Below are positions 1 through 11,026 of a stretch of 64,000 nucleotides of DNA, piece by piece. The stretch is taken from assembly GCA_900323505.1 (NCBI GenBank), contig OOIN01000016.1, positions 620,001-684,000 on the forward strand. The letters are read 5' to 3'. Source of the stretch: Ustilago trichophora. Its lineage: Eukaryota > Basidiomycota > Ustilaginomycetes > Ustilaginales > Ustilaginaceae. The translations under genes and the position numbers were made by a program. Within the stretch, counting starts at the first letter, position 1; each line of letters starts with the position of its first letter. Below the pieces are notes generated by a model, which was not told where the DNA came from, made no database searches, and saw only the letters and a list, made by a program, of their open reading frames with translations.

Positions 1-594
1 TGAAATTGGAGCACTGTTTGTCCTTGAAGCTTGCTTGCAAAGCCAGCTTAGATCGAGGGGGATTGCAAGCGCTGTTCGGTCGGGGACTTAAACTGAGGAG
101 GCCGGCGCGGGATGAGCACCGATCGGGACTGATGTGGTGATCTCGTTGCTACGCCGCTTGAATTCACGAGCCTTAACGCAGTGCACCTCGGCCACCTTTT
201 CTTTTTTTTTGGCAACCCCACTTACGGCGTGATCGACGTGCTTAGCAGAAGGTAAGGCCCAGCTTGCTTCAAGGTGTCAGGTCTAGCCTCTATGACCTCT
301 GAGCTTTTCACACTTGAGCCGAGGTCTAGTTCGCCGACAAGCTCAAGCGAATTTGCGAGCAAAGACAATAGATGCTGTACATCACCAAGGATTGAGTCGA
401 GAGCACGAGAGAACGAGGTTTGATCGGCACTACTTTAGCTTGCGTGTGTCGGGTCAGCCCGATCGAGTTTGAGGGTCGCTGATGTACGTAGAGAGCTGCA
501 GATTGCTGCTGGCTGCACCAAAAGTTCGTTCGGGAGACTCGTACAGATGGCTACAGTACCAAAAGCTGTACCTTACAATGTATGTACGTACAGC

Positions 595-621
595 ACAGTA
601 CAGTACAGTACAGTACAGTAC
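595..621. repeat. (CAGTA)n short tandem repeat
   Basis: About five tandem copies of the pentamer CAGTA, directly next to a TGTACGTACA palindrome. It lies in non-coding DNA. The same TACTGTAC-like core recurs in other spacers of this window. Confidence 0.8.
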
Positions 622-1447
622 AATACGAAGGACTGCCGCTGCCCGCGATTGCATGGTTGCACAAACTGGGCTGTACGTTACACTCGCACGCTCAACAAGC
701 TCAGCACCAGTCGACTCCAAGTCCGATCGGGTTGCAGTGCGATGATGAGCAGCGTGCACCTGCTTGCAGATTTCCAATTTGCTCTTATTCTGCTTGCATG
801 TCACCGCGGACCGGTGCGGAAGATCCGGCATAGTTTTGCAGAAAGAGAGAGACAGAGACAGTGAAAAAGCCCAAGACGCATGCTAGCGGATTCTGAAAAA
901 TTGAGAAAAAAAAAAGCCAATTCCCACACTCTGAATTGGGAGATGCCGTCGATTTTATGCGAAAAAAAAATAGGGTCCACAGTTCTCACAGAACGCCAGC
1001 TAACTTAGCTAGAAAAGTGGCGGCGCTTCTTGTGTGTGGCTGGGGATCTTCATTGCTCCTCCTCGAGGTCAAGCGAAAAAGCGCCTTCCCAACCCCCCTT
1101 CTTTCTTTTTTGGTCTGCCATCGTCCAGTATTCCATTCAGTCGCACCTCGCCCGCGGTCTCTTCCCCCTTGACATGGCCCAAAAGGCCTCGTATTCATTG
1201 CATAGCTCAATTTGGCTCGATCGATCCACTCTCTTCACTAGGATCAGGCTCGGTTTGACGTCAAGTCCTGTCTACTGTATATCTTTGTTCAGCGACAAAA
1301 TCCCAAAAAGAAAAGAAAAAAAAAGAAAGTCAAAAGTCAAAATTAAGGAACAGCTGGCATCAATCTTCCTGAAACATGACGGACTTTGATTGCGAATCTC
1401 TTCATGTAAGAGCACTGATATTCGCCATTGTATGAATACATGTCATG

Positions 1448-1466
1448 TACTGTACTGTACAGTACC
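1448..1466. repeat. GTACTGTAC repeat and palindrome
   Basis: Overlapping copies of GTACTGTAC end in an inverted copy, giving a 14-base perfect palindrome, GTACTGTACAGTAC. The element is intergenic and its function is unknown. Related copies occur near 32088, 33901, 42416 and 54862. Confidence 0.6.
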
Positions 1467-3615
1467 GATACGGTCGCTCTACAAAGACCGAGCGGTGAAC
1501 CGATCATCTCTTGTCGCAGCACAATTCGGTTTCAAAAGTACATGTCGATGCCCACCGTCGATGCCACACAGCTCTTGTCGGTGAAACTGTCCCAAGTTAG
1601 CTTCGCTGGCACCAATCTATGCTGGATCCACCACGACCATTTCCGACCATGTGCCTCTCGATCAGACACTCTAGTACCACCAACACTCTTATCCGGTGTT
1701 CCTGCGCGGCTGTGCTATGCTACCTTGTCGCAATGTGTACCAATCTCCCTTCCTCTGAGGGTTAGCTTTTGGTCACTCAGAGACACACGATTTTGACTTG
1801 ATCTCAGCTGCGCTCGAGCGATCACAGCAAAGCATTTCGGTTGGTGCGGCTACCGCTTAAGCAGGCAAAGGTAAACCACATGCGCCAGAATGGAAAGCCG
1901 GTGTGAAGCGCCCTTCGGCTGTAGTCTGCCATGGCACCGATGAGCCAGAGGGCAAAAAGGGGAAAACCTGTTTCGTGTGTTGCAAGATTCGCAATCGCGT
2001 CTGCCATCACAATGGCATTGGCAGCAGCGCTGCAAGAGCGTGAGTTTACTTTTTGAGCGTGTGTGTACTGTATGTATGTCTGCTAGCTGGGTGACACTGG
2101 AGGTCCACCTGGGTAACGACGAGGTTGCGGATGACTGGTGCCCGAAGTGCAGATAAAATGGATTTGCCACGCGTTGTACGATGCAAGCGCGCACAGACGC
2201 TTGGTGTGCCTGTGCGCTTGACGCTCTTCGGAGTTGCAAGCAGCTCGGCCTTGAGCACGATTGGCTCTACAGGCAGCCGGGCTGGGAACTTTGGCCACTT
2301 GGCCACTCTTTGTCCGCTGTTCATACCTCGCTCGCCCGTCCCTGGGTACTCATTGTTCTCTCGTACTCCCCCAATCCCCTCGTTGCCTCGGTCAATTCGC
2401 CTGAGTGCCACTTTCCTCTTTTCCCCCGCTCCACTAGGCTACCAAGATTTGTGCTCTGCTCTCAACCCGGGAAAAAAAAATCGAGGGAAATTTCGAATCC
2501 TGCCTTTCGATCCACAGCGCAACTGTTCTGGGCTTGCCTCGATTTTTGGGTTATTTTCCAATTTTCTTTGCTTAGTCCTTTGATGCTGATCCTGCCTCTC
2601 TGGTTCAGCCAGTCTAGTCGCCATTAGCGTCGGTCTGCAAACTGTGGTTGGAGATGGCCTGCATTTCGATCCAGTCGAGCTGCTCTATGCTGCACCTATC
2701 TGCACCTGGATCCATATCATACCCAGCCTTTCCTCTCGCCGCTACGAGCCAGTGAACTACTTGCGTGTGGCTTTTTCTGACTTCTGGTTCTGGCTGTCCG
2801 GCGTTTCCTCGTTCTTTGTTCCACGACAGTGGTGACCAGCTTTGAGAACTGGCCCTGGTGTGCCTGACCTTGACCCCCGACGGTTCCTAACCGCTGAATG
2901 GTAGGGCAGCTCTTGTTCCTGTACTTGGCCCCTGTGGCCATTCGAGTGGCGCATGAGCTCTGCTGCACCGTGAAGGTCCGCACCCAATCAATGGCTTGGC
3001 CTGTCAGACTGTGCTCGCTTCTGCTACCTGCGTCTTGGAGAGGCCTGTCAAACTTGCTGCCCGCCGCCGTGGTGCCACACGGCAGTACCAACCTGCTTGT
3101 CCATGAACACGCAGAGAGGGTGAGAGACCGCTGTCTTAGCCCTTCATTGTGAACCCTTCATTCTCTCTCTTTGCTTCCCCCCAACCCTCCTGTCATACGT
3201 GCTGCCTGGGCTAGCTGACACTGAAACAGCTTGACTCAATTTATCGGTCCGCCTCAAGCACCTCGGACGTCCCTCCGCTCTATCAAGCTGTGCTATCACC
3301 GAGTCGCTACCATTTACTTATAAGTCCCCCCCTCGGATCTCTCGGTGATGGTGGCATCCCCATCCTCTATCCCCATCTTCTAGCTATCCCCCATCCTTTC
3401 CCTACCCACCACTCCCATCATCTCTGTTGGCTACGCATCCACCATTGCCTACCTTGCTCGCCTCATCTGCTTTGCACTCTTTGATTTGTTCCATCTTTGC
3501 TCGTCGTTCGTCCTGCCACTTCTGCACCTCGGTCTAGCTGCCTTTCGTATGCCAGCCGCCTCTCCTTAGCTCTCTCTCTCTCTACTTTCTTCCACACACG
3601 TACACCTTCAGCAAC

Positions 3616-5097
3616 ATGTTGACTCCTATCAACACCAACACATCTTCTCCGGTTCGCCCCGGCCTTGAGAGCCCCACCCACAAGCTCTGCCGTTCGGCAG
3701 AGAGCAAGAAGCTCGATGTCGAGCTTGCTGCCAAGGTCAAGTCCTTGAAGGACGGTGCCAAGGCCAGGAAGGAGTCCAAGGGCCCAATCCTTAAGCGCAA
3801 GATGGCTTGTGCTACTTGCCGTCGCCGTAAGGTAAGCTTTCTCGCGTCACGAAAAATTTCGAAAATTTCCAGAACGTAGATCTTCTAACCTTTCCGCCTC
3901 TCTCTTGTTCGTCATTGACGCGTCGTTACCCGTCGCCAGCTCCGTTGCGATGCTGCTCGTCCTCGTTGCTCCACTTGCGCACGATCGCAGGCATCGGCCG
4001 AGGCTGCTGGTCACCCTTCGGCGGTGCCTCCTGGTCCTTGCAGCTACGACTGCGACCAACACGAGGAGCCCGTCCCCAACCGCTTCTTCGCCAACGGCTC
4101 GTTCCACTCGCTCACCTTCCACAGCCACCCTCGCATGCCATTGACTCCCGGCTTTGGTGTCCCCGGCCCATACGACGCCATGACTGGCGCTCCCATGGTC
4201 GACAGCCTCAACTTCTTGCCACCTACCAGCCCTCACGGTGTTTGGGCTTACGGTGACTTCCCTATGACTCCTTCGCGTGTTTCGGGCCCCGGTTGCAACT
4301 CTTCGTCGTGCCACACCACTCCCTTGGTCACCACGCCAACACGTCCTACCTTCCTCACCTCTACTCCCATGCGAAGGATCATCAGCCCAAGCCTCGCCAT
4401 CAACTCGACACCGATCCAGGAGCACGATGTCTTCTACTCGCCACCACAGCATGAGCAGTGGACTCCTTCGCCAGCCATGAGCACCGAGTCGGTATACTAC
4501 AGCCCTATGGTTGCTTCCTTGTCTGAAGGTCTCGCGTCGGCGTCTGGTCTTTCGTCGGCTGCTTCGACACCATCGCTTGCCTCGACGCGCGCTATCCGAT
4601 CTCCCTTCCCCATGAGTCAGGACCTTGGCACTCCCCTCAGCATGCCACCCACCACTCCCATCTCAGATTCCTTTGACGTCAACTGCCTGGGTCCCCCCAT
4701 GGTACCCCGAGCCTCGCTCTCGCCGCACGAGCAGCAGATGAAGTGCACCAACTTCTTGCAGTCGCTCGAGCCCATGCCCTACAACCTGATCGACTTCACC
4801 GCTGCCGGTCAACTCAACGCCGAGGCGCTCAGCATGATGTCGACCCCTATGATGGCTGCCGATTCGATCGAGATCATGGCTGGCAACGATTTGGGCCTCA
4901 TCAACGGCCCTATGGACGGCAAGCTCCAAGACCCTTTCACCTCTCTGTCGGGTCTCGAGATGCCTGACGCCACCCTGCTTGCCAACGCTGGCGCCGCCGA
5001 CATGTCGAGCATGGCTTCCATGACGCTCACGTCGGCTATGCCCACAGACATGTTCAGCGCATCGACAACGCCTGCTGCACCTGAGTGGGTCGCCTAA
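3616..5097 (+). CDS. Zn(II)2Cys6-type transcription factor (two exons)
   Basis: Predicted nuclear DNA-binding regulator of 457 aa, join(3616..3831, 3940..5097). The 108-nt intron begins GTAAGC, ends GCCAG and interrupts the zinc cluster after the basic run RRRK; splicing restores CATCRRRKLRC. Cysteines fall at about residues 65, 68, 75, 82 and 85. The spacing CX2CX6CX6CX2C matches the fungal binuclear cluster, but the next Cys lies 21 residues on (about 106), with another at 110, so the last loop is much longer than the usual 6-9 residues. A basic Lys-rich stretch precedes the cluster. The remaining 350 residues are Ser/Thr/Pro/Met-rich and probably disordered, as in activation domains; the fungal-specific middle domain is not visible. 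Target genes are unknown. The family call is fairly safe; DNA binding through this cluster is inferred. Confidence 0.8.
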
Positions 5098-6958
5098 AGC
5101 TTCTTCCTTGTTTCTCTCTCTTTTTCTCTCTCTGCCTCGCGCTTCGCAACTTCGAACCTCGCATCGTCGTCACCGTTCTTCTCATCGTCACGCAGCTGCA
5201 TTTTCCACAATCTCCTGCTCTGTAGCATTCTTCAGTTGCTTTGTCTCTTTCCTCCTCTCCACTCCTTTTCGAGTCGGATGGCCGGCCCTCGCGATGGGCC
5301 TTTGGCACATCACTCTGCTTCCCTCACTACACACGGTCTCTACTTTATTCTCGTCTCCACTCAAAAGGCATACGCCTTATTACGCTCGTTTAGTCTCTCA
5401 TTTGGATCTGTATTTTTATATCTCTTTCGTCGTGGCCGCTCCTGTCTCTACGCGCTTTCCGATCTCTCTCTTGGAGTTTGTTCCTTGTATTTCTAGTTCT
5501 GACACCAAAAAGACGACCAAGTCGTTGTCAATATACCCCCTCAGTGTTTCAAACATATGATTCCTTCAAATTGTGCGGTCTGGCTGAAGCTGAGACAAGG
5601 AATAGAAAAGCGCCATTGGCAGGGGGCGGAACTGGTACCCAGAGGCTGAGACTGAGACTGAGACTTGACGGCTGAAGCGGCGCTACACTTGTGTGTGGGT
5701 GTGTAGGCGTTTCTGAACTCTCGCACGGGGCTGGAATGGAGGCGCTCGGGAACATAAAGTAATGCTGCTCGAAACTTTGAGTCGTCTCAACGAGGTCGGA
5801 CCCCAGTGTGCATTGTATGTGTGCATTGTCTGTTGGACTTCGCAGTCCGGCGTGTCCCGAGCGTGCCATAGTTATTGTGTTGCTCTGAGGGAGAATGTAT
5901 GGACGGGAGATTTGCATACGAGGAAGTGTTGTGGCGAACAATATGGAATGACCGAACCGAGGATTCTTTTCGCACAAAAAGCCCTTTTTTTGTGCTTGGC
6001 ATCGGTGAACTAATTGTCTTGCACGCGCACGGGCAAGCTTCGGACGTCTTGAAGTTTTTTTCTTTTTTGCCACAATAAGACCCGACAACTCGGACAGCAG
6101 GTCAATGTCGATTGAAACGACCCAGAAGTATTCGCGCGGCGACCTTGTTCATTGTTATGCCATTGCGGAGTCTTTTGCTGCTGAATGAAAGGAAATATAC
6201 ATATGGCCCTTTGTTGTGTTGCACAAAAGCGCGCGTGTGTGAAGCTGCGACACATGGTCCAATCGGGTCTCGGGATCTCTGGGTAAAGGTTGAACTGTCG
6301 AGAGGGTCCCGAAGGTGCATACAGTGTGATCGTAGCCACCCTGTGACGTTGAAGAGGCTCTTCGTGCAATCACACTCTTGTCAAATTTTGACTTCGTCAG
6401 AAATCTCTTCTTGGCGTCAAGTGTTGGTGGGACTCGACTCGACTCAATTCCGCGACTTCCCACATTTGTCACAATTCCAGGCAAGATCGACACAGCCTAC
6501 ATTTTCAATTAGTGGCGTCCATGCGAAGCTGAGTGTGGCAGTCATTCTAGCCCGTTGACACAGACTTTTATCCAAATCATCCCGTTCGAAGCCCAAATTT
6601 GCATCTCTTGCAGCTGCATTGTGACCAAAAGTGTGATTCAGCCGCATCGCGGGGCCGAAGATTTTTCTGGAACCCACACCGCGAACCCACACCGAAAAAA
6701 ATAAAAATAAAGCTCGGAAAAGGGTCCTTTCTGTGTGGAGGGATAAGCTTATTCTTTTTTTGTTTTTTCAATTCGCCGATGGGCGAGCTGTAAGGGGGTG
6801 TACCACTCGCACGACCCTGCCTCTGCTGCTTGCCGGAACTTGGCGAAGACCTTTCCCTAGAATCTGGTCAACGTCATTCGTTGCTTCCAACTTTGTTCTC
6901 CGTGCTTCTTCATAGCCAAGTGATCAAAATTAACTCGCAAAGAAGCAAATTGGATACC
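5098..6958. other. Intergenic region, no gene seen
   Basis: The first 450 bases are T/C-rich and look like the 3' UTR of the Zn2Cys6 gene. The rest carries only short overlapping frames without domain signatures. The last 200 bases are the probable promoter of the DUF7330-like gene. Confidence 0.5.
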
Positions 6959-7741
6959 ATGTCAGCAGCTAGAACTATCCAAGGCGACGACGACGAGGCG
7001 TACGAAGAGCAACAGCGGCGGGACGCACTGTGGCAGCCTCATCACACTGCGGGATCGAGTGGACTCAAAGCACATCGACACATCCATATCGACTGGCCCA
7101 ATGCATCCATAAAGAAGACCCTTGCCATCGGTGCTTCTGCGCCAGACGCTTCACCTCCAGTTTACGACCGACCACGATCAGAGGATGAGGTCGAGAACGC
7201 TGCTTCTTGTGTGCTCGTGACAAAGAGTAGTCCCATCAATGCCACCATTTACATTGTCAAGGAGAAGAAACCTCAATCCACCTCAACCGCGCCCCCCACA
7301 ACCGCCATCGCCACAACAACAGCAGCGGCAGCAACAGGCAAAAAGCCCGGCGAGAAGCCCATCCTCATCAGCGCCAAAACTGGCTCTATGGGCTCAATAT
7401 CCCTCACCGTCCCAACGTATACCGGAAGCCGACCACTCAACATCCGCGCCAAAACTTCAAGTGGAAACATCACACTCTTCCTTCCAACTTCCTTCTCCGG
7501 CCTCCTCAATTGGAGCAGCGAAACGGGCACCCTCAAAGTCTCGCCAGCAATGCAGCAGAGGTTTAAACTGCTCGATCCGCAGCCGCATAAGCACAGGGGT
7601 ACCGCCAAGATTGTTCCCAGTACAGCGTCAGGATTGAGAGGTGACGTTTGCACAGTGACAAACCATCATGGCAGTATCACCATCAAGGAGGTTGACGAAG
7701 ATGCAAGTAGCGGTGGAGGCAAGTCATGCATCATACAGTAA
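6959..7741 (+). CDS. DUF7330-like protein with C-terminal CaaX box
   Basis: Protein of 260 aa of unknown function. The start at 6959 is chosen because the protein-like sequence begins there (MSAARTIQGDDDEAYEE); the frame stays open to 6830 but that stretch looks like leader. From about residue 80 to 240 there is a beta-strand-rich segment with motifs such as SSPINATIYIVKEK, IRAKTSSGNITLFLP and SSETGTLKVSP. It resembles the basidiomycete DUF7330 family, whose members carry repeated short strands; this assignment is from memory. An Ala/Thr-rich linker sits near residues 105-130. The protein ends in CIIQ, a CaaX motif whose Gln would favour farnesyltransferase, so anchoring to the cytosolic face of a membrane is predicted. 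It converges on the next gene with about 140 bp between stop codons. Confidence 0.75.
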   Translation: MSAARTIQGDDDEAYEEQQRRDALWQPHHTAGSSGLKAHRHIHIDWPNASIKKTLAIGASAPDASPPVYDRPRSEDEVENAASCVLVTKSSPINATIYIVKEKKPQSTSTAPPTTAIATTTAAAATGKKPGEKPILISAKTGSMGSISLTVPTYTGSRPLNIRAKTSSGNITLFLPTSFSGLLNWSSETGTLKVSPAMQQRFKLLDPQPHKHRGTAKIVPSTASGLRGDVCTVTNHHGSITIKEVDEDASSGGGKSCIIQ

Positions 7742-7881
7742 TCGGCAAGTTTCCTTACAATGGCGTTAGATGTGCCATTTATACACGGACATTATAGTAG
7801 CGTTTAATCCAATAGCATCGACCTTCTTGGGTACTGTGAAGACATGAGGTAAATGGCATTGCAAAAAGTACAGTCGTGAAT

Positions 7882-9699
7882 TTAAAACAGCTTAGCATTG
7901 GTCGGAGTACCCTTACCCACCCTCTTTCCTGTTTCGGATCTTCCTTCACGACGAAGCTGTTCAACTTGAGGATGACGAGCCACCTGAGAAGGCATGACTC
8001 CTGGCGTTGAAGCAGGTCGGGTGATGCCGTCAGGATCCGACACGGCCAGCTCGGGTGTTCCGAGCCCAAGATCGATCAACGTGTGACCGCTCGGAGCAGC
8101 GCTGCCGTTTTCGACACCAAAGTAGCGGCCTTTTGCCGACGATCCGTGGGACGAGGCGAGATCTTCGAGCGCGATGCTCGATGTCGAAGAACTCAAAAAG
8201 GTACCACCACCAGCAGCGCTCGGACCGGTGGGTGTCACTGTGCCGCTGCCTCTTTCCGACCCCGACAGATCGAGCGAGACGAGGCTAGATCCCCATCTTG
8301 GCGTGGAGACCGTCGTCATGTCGCTATCGCCTTCTTCTTCCGAGATGATGCCAATGTCCCGAGATGCGGTGCTGCCAAAGGCATCGCGGCAGAGCTCCTT
8401 GAACGAGCGAGAACGCGATCGAAGCCCATCCGTGCCGTTGACTGCGCCAGTGCTAGGAACGGGCAGAGCGCCAGTCGACAGTGCCAAAGTGGAACCAGAG
8501 TGACGCCGCGATCGTTTAGCTGCTAGTCGCGTGATTCGTGTTCTAGCGTCACGGTTGTCTGCGATGTTGGCGTAGCTGTACCCGATACCGATGCCAAACG
8601 GAAGAGAAAAATAGTGCAAGTCATTCGACGTTTTGCGCTCATACTCTTCGTCGTCTGAGTCTGGGCCATTTTCATTGTGCGGCGAGGGGGCTAATGACGA
8701 AGCCGCGGCGCTGCTGCGTCGTGAGAGAGTCGGTGGAGTTTTGATGCGCTCTTCTTCCTCCTCCAACGATGGTGCTGCGAGTCCGTTGGACGTGAGAGAG
8801 GTGTAGCTCGAGTCGCTGCGATAAAACGGACGCGATGAACGACCCTCGCCTGACCTTCTTCGGAGTGGCGAGCGCGGTTGTCCGAGCGTCTGCATGCGCC
8901 TGTACATCTCCTGAGCTGCAAGCGTGAGCACTCCGACAGCGATAATGCAGACGATGACGAGTCCAATCAACAATCTCGAGTTCGAGTTGGGTACCAAAGG
9001 AGGTCGGCTGACGGGCGAATCGCGCCGTGAGAAGAGTGTGACGAGGGCTGCGCCAGCACCTGTGATAGAGAGATTAGGATCTGTGTGGCGCACAAAGACG
9101 TAACCGTTGCCGGTTTGCTTGCCGACAAGGTCCTGGTTGTAGACGTTGGAGCGACCTGCTGATCTTTGCGTATCATACCGACGAGGATCTGACTGCTGTA
9201 GAGGATAGGAACCAGACTGAGGCAAGGAGGCAGCACCTGACTCTGCATCTAGCGCCACATCGAGCTCTGCCAAGGGCAAGTTCTCGTATTGAAGCATGGA
9301 TGGAGAAGTTGAATCGTCGGAGGACCCGACAAGCACACGGTCGGTGGCGGACGAGCCTTGTTGCTGATCAACGTCCTGAAAGGTGACATGCTTGCGGCGG
9401 TTCAGAGATTCTGGTGCATCTGTTGCAGTGCCTCGAGAGGTGTGATCGATCGAATGCTCTGTATTTGTGCCTTGATCTGCTGGGAGTGCATTGCCGAGGA
9501 TGGGCAGCTTGGCGTCGTGTGGTTCGCTTGTCGCTGGTGTAAGCGATGAGGAGGATGCAGAAACAGCAATGTAGGAAGAGCTGAGCAGAAGAGCTAACAA
9601 GGCGGGTGTTGCTGCGACTAGTGTTTTTGCATGTAATGGCCGTCTGCGTGTCCTCTTTTGTCGAGGCTTGGACCGCGAGACGCTGTCTGTGTCAAGCAT
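7882..9699 (-). CDS. Single-pass membrane protein of unknown function
   Basis: Protein of 605 aa with no family I recognise. An Arg/Lys-rich N-terminus (RQKRTRRRP) is followed by a hydrophobic stretch at about residues 26-48, which could be a signal peptide or signal anchor. A clear transmembrane helix lies at about 243-263 (LLIGLVIVCIIAVGVLTLAA) and is followed by the basic residues YRRM. The segment between the two is Ser/Thr/Asp-rich and would be lumenal or extracellular. The C-terminal 340 residues are Ser/Arg-rich and look cytosolic and disordered, with many possible phosphorylation sites. The architecture, a low-complexity ectodomain, one helix and a long cytosolic tail, resembles fungal surface sensors, but no specific similarity supports that. 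It is a single exon whose start is the first ATG of the frame. Confidence 0.75.
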   Translation of the reverse strand: MLDTDSVSRSKPRQKRTRRRPLHAKTLVAATPALLALLLSSSYIAVSASSSSLTPATSEPHDAKLPILGNALPADQGTNTEHSIDHTSRGTATDAPESLNRRKHVTFQDVDQQQGSSATDRVLVGSSDDSTSPSMLQYENLPLAELDVALDAESGAASLPQSGSYPLQQSDPRRYDTQRSAGRSNVYNQDLVGKQTGNGYVFVRHTDPNLSITGAGAALVTLFSRRDSPVSRPPLVPNSNSRLLIGLVIVCIIAVGVLTLAAQEMYRRMQTLGQPRSPLRRRSGEGRSSRPFYRSDSSYTSLTSNGLAAPSLEEEEERIKTPPTLSRRSSAAASSLAPSPHNENGPDSDDEEYERKTSNDLHYFSLPFGIGIGYSYANIADNRDARTRITRLAAKRSRRHSGSTLALSTGALPVPSTGAVNGTDGLRSRSRSFKELCRDAFGSTASRDIGIISEEEGDSDMTTVSTPRWGSSLVSLDLSGSERGSGTVTPTGPSAAGGGTFLSSSTSSIALEDLASSHGSSAKGRYFGVENGSAAPSGHTLIDLGLGTPELAVSDPDGITRPASTPGVMPSQVARHPQVEQLRREGRSETGKRVGKGTPTNAKLF

Positions 9700-10373
9700 G
9701 GCGACAATAGGAGCTTTGCTACACGGTCGTGGAGAGTGGCGTCTGACGTTGCTGCTGCTAGGGAAGAAGAGTGGTCTGAGATCAAAGAGCGTCGCAAAAG
9801 TTCATCGCAGCTTGCGACTTGGCTCTATGTTTGTGAGCGACACATAGCAGTGTTGGGTAGAATGGTGATAATCAAATGGAGGTGCGAGCTCTCGGGCAGG
9901 ATCCTGACTATTTGCTGCGATGCGGAAGAGTATACCGTTGGCACGGGGTGATGCTAAGAATGCAATTTCGAGAGCGGCGATTAAGCGGGCCGGTCGAATG
10001 CTTTTGTTGCTGCGTACTTGGTATGGCGAGATGCGGCCCTCTTCGCAGGCAGGCAAGATGCCGAGTATTACTCTGTTGTGTTGGACTAGTGAGACGACGT
10101 ATTCTCGAAGAGCCGACGTTAAGCAATCTCGAGTTGACAATGACGAAATGGTTCTTTGAGAACAGCCGAAAGTGAGTCGTGCGTGCGCGCGCAAGAATGC
10201 CAAGATGGAAGTGGGATGAATGGGCGACCCTAATGAAATGTGGATGCGAGGGCGGAAGGCGGGGAGAGAGAGAGAGGGAGACGGTGACAAGCAAACAACC
10301 TGCCGCTCCGGAAGTTGTAGAAATGCAGACAGCACCTCAGATACGGCAAATACGGCTCAAAGGTGAGGTGGAT

Positions 10374-10375
<2 letters not shown>

Positions 10376-10424
<49 letters not shown>
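10376..10424. repeat. (TG)n microsatellite
   Basis: About 24 uninterrupted TG units, followed by a degenerate TGTG/CGGTG stretch. Non-coding. Confidence 0.95.
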
Positions 10425-10428
<4 letters not shown>

Positions 10429-10461
10429 GTGTGGTGTGCGGTGTGCGGTGCACTGCCCATC

Positions 10462-10471
10462 TCTCTTTCTC

Positions 10472-10529
<58 letters not shown>

Positions 10530-10546
10530 TCACTCTCTCTCCCTCT
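10462..10546. repeat. (CT)n microsatellite
   Basis: A long, nearly perfect CT tract with a few interruptions (GT, CACA, CCC). It lies about 40 bases after the TG tract and forms a polypyrimidine/polypurine block capable of unusual DNA structure. Confidence 0.9.
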
Positions 10547-10876
10547 CTGGTTGACAAGCGTGTGTGGAGAGAGATCTGCTTGGATTGGAAATTACCGATT
10601 TTCCACACTCAGTCAGCCTGGCCCCGGAAAAGCGTCAACGGGGGCCAAACGCGCTCTGGCTCAAAAATCAACTTCAACTTCAACTTGACCCTTAAACTCA
10701 ACCTCTACAAACCCACACTTTCCGTCAGCCTCGGCTCGACCGAGATATCAAAGTACCAGCGGATATCAAAAGCAAACACCATTCTAGAATAGCATCACGA
10801 ATTCGCGTGATCACAAGCGCCTGACAGATAACACAGGAGCTGAGAGTGATGGTTCTAATTAAAAACGCAGCAACGG

Positions 10877-10886
10877 AAAAAAAAAA
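10877..10886 (-). terminator. RNA polymerase III terminator of tRNA-His
   Basis: On the minus strand a run of ten T begins four bases after the discriminator base of the tRNA, the usual Pol III stop signal. Confidence 0.85.
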
Positions 10887-10890
10887 CGAA

Positions 10891-10994
10891 TGCAGTCTGG
10901 AGGAATCGAACATCCGTCTGCTCGGCGCAAAGCCTTGCTAACTCAAGGGACCTGAAGCCACAACGAGCTGTACTAACCACTATACTAAGACTGC
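10891..10994 (-). tRNA. tRNA-His (anticodon GTG) with a 32-nt intron
   Basis: Delivers histidine in cytosolic translation. The acceptor arms GCAGTCT and AGACTGC pair perfectly and are followed by discriminator A. The D-arm contains TAGTATAGTGGTTAGTAC, nearly identical to the yeast tRNA-His D-arm. The anticodon stem GCTCG/CGAGC encloses loop TTGTGGC with anticodon GTG. A 32-nt intron (10926..10957) is inserted after position 37, the canonical site for tRNA splicing endonuclease. The T-arm is GGATG-TTCGATT-CCTCC with one mismatch. The mature tRNA is 72 nt before CCA and G-1 addition. A TATA-like stretch lies 24-32 bp upstream and a T-run lies directly downstream. Confidence 0.93.
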
Positions 10995-11017
10995 CTGGAC
11001 GTTGTGGCGTTTACTGC

Positions 11018-11026
11018 ATATATATA
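11018..11026 (-). promoter_or_regulatory. TATA-like element upstream of tRNA-His
   Basis: ATATATATA lies 24-32 bp upstream of the tRNA 5' end, where TFIIIB contacts DNA. The position fits an upstream Pol III element; function is inferred from spacing only. Confidence 0.5.

Larger units (their letters stand above)
1..3615. other. Long gene-free 5' flank of the Zn2Cys6 gene
   Basis: No open frame here looks coding: the frames are short, overlap on both strands and show no recognisable domain. Several purine- or pyrimidine-rich stretches occur, and pyrimidine dominates the last 450 bases before the downstream start codon, as is common for promoters and 5' leaders in smut fungi. A tandem CAGTA repeat and a palindromic GTACTGTAC cluster lie within. 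A long regulatory region is plausible because the gene that follows encodes a probable transcription factor, but this is inference. Confidence 0.5.
9700..10876. other. Promoter-side spacer with microsatellites
   Basis: No convincing gene. The spacer holds the upstream region of the 605-aa membrane protein gene and two neighbouring dinucleotide tracts, (TG)n followed by (CT)n. Open frames across the repeats simply translate the repeats. Confidence 0.6.

Noticed and set aside
10179..10792. Open frames crossing the TG/CT microsatellites
   Set aside because: They encode only Cys-Val or Leu-Ser dipeptide runs from the repeats; no independent coding evidence.
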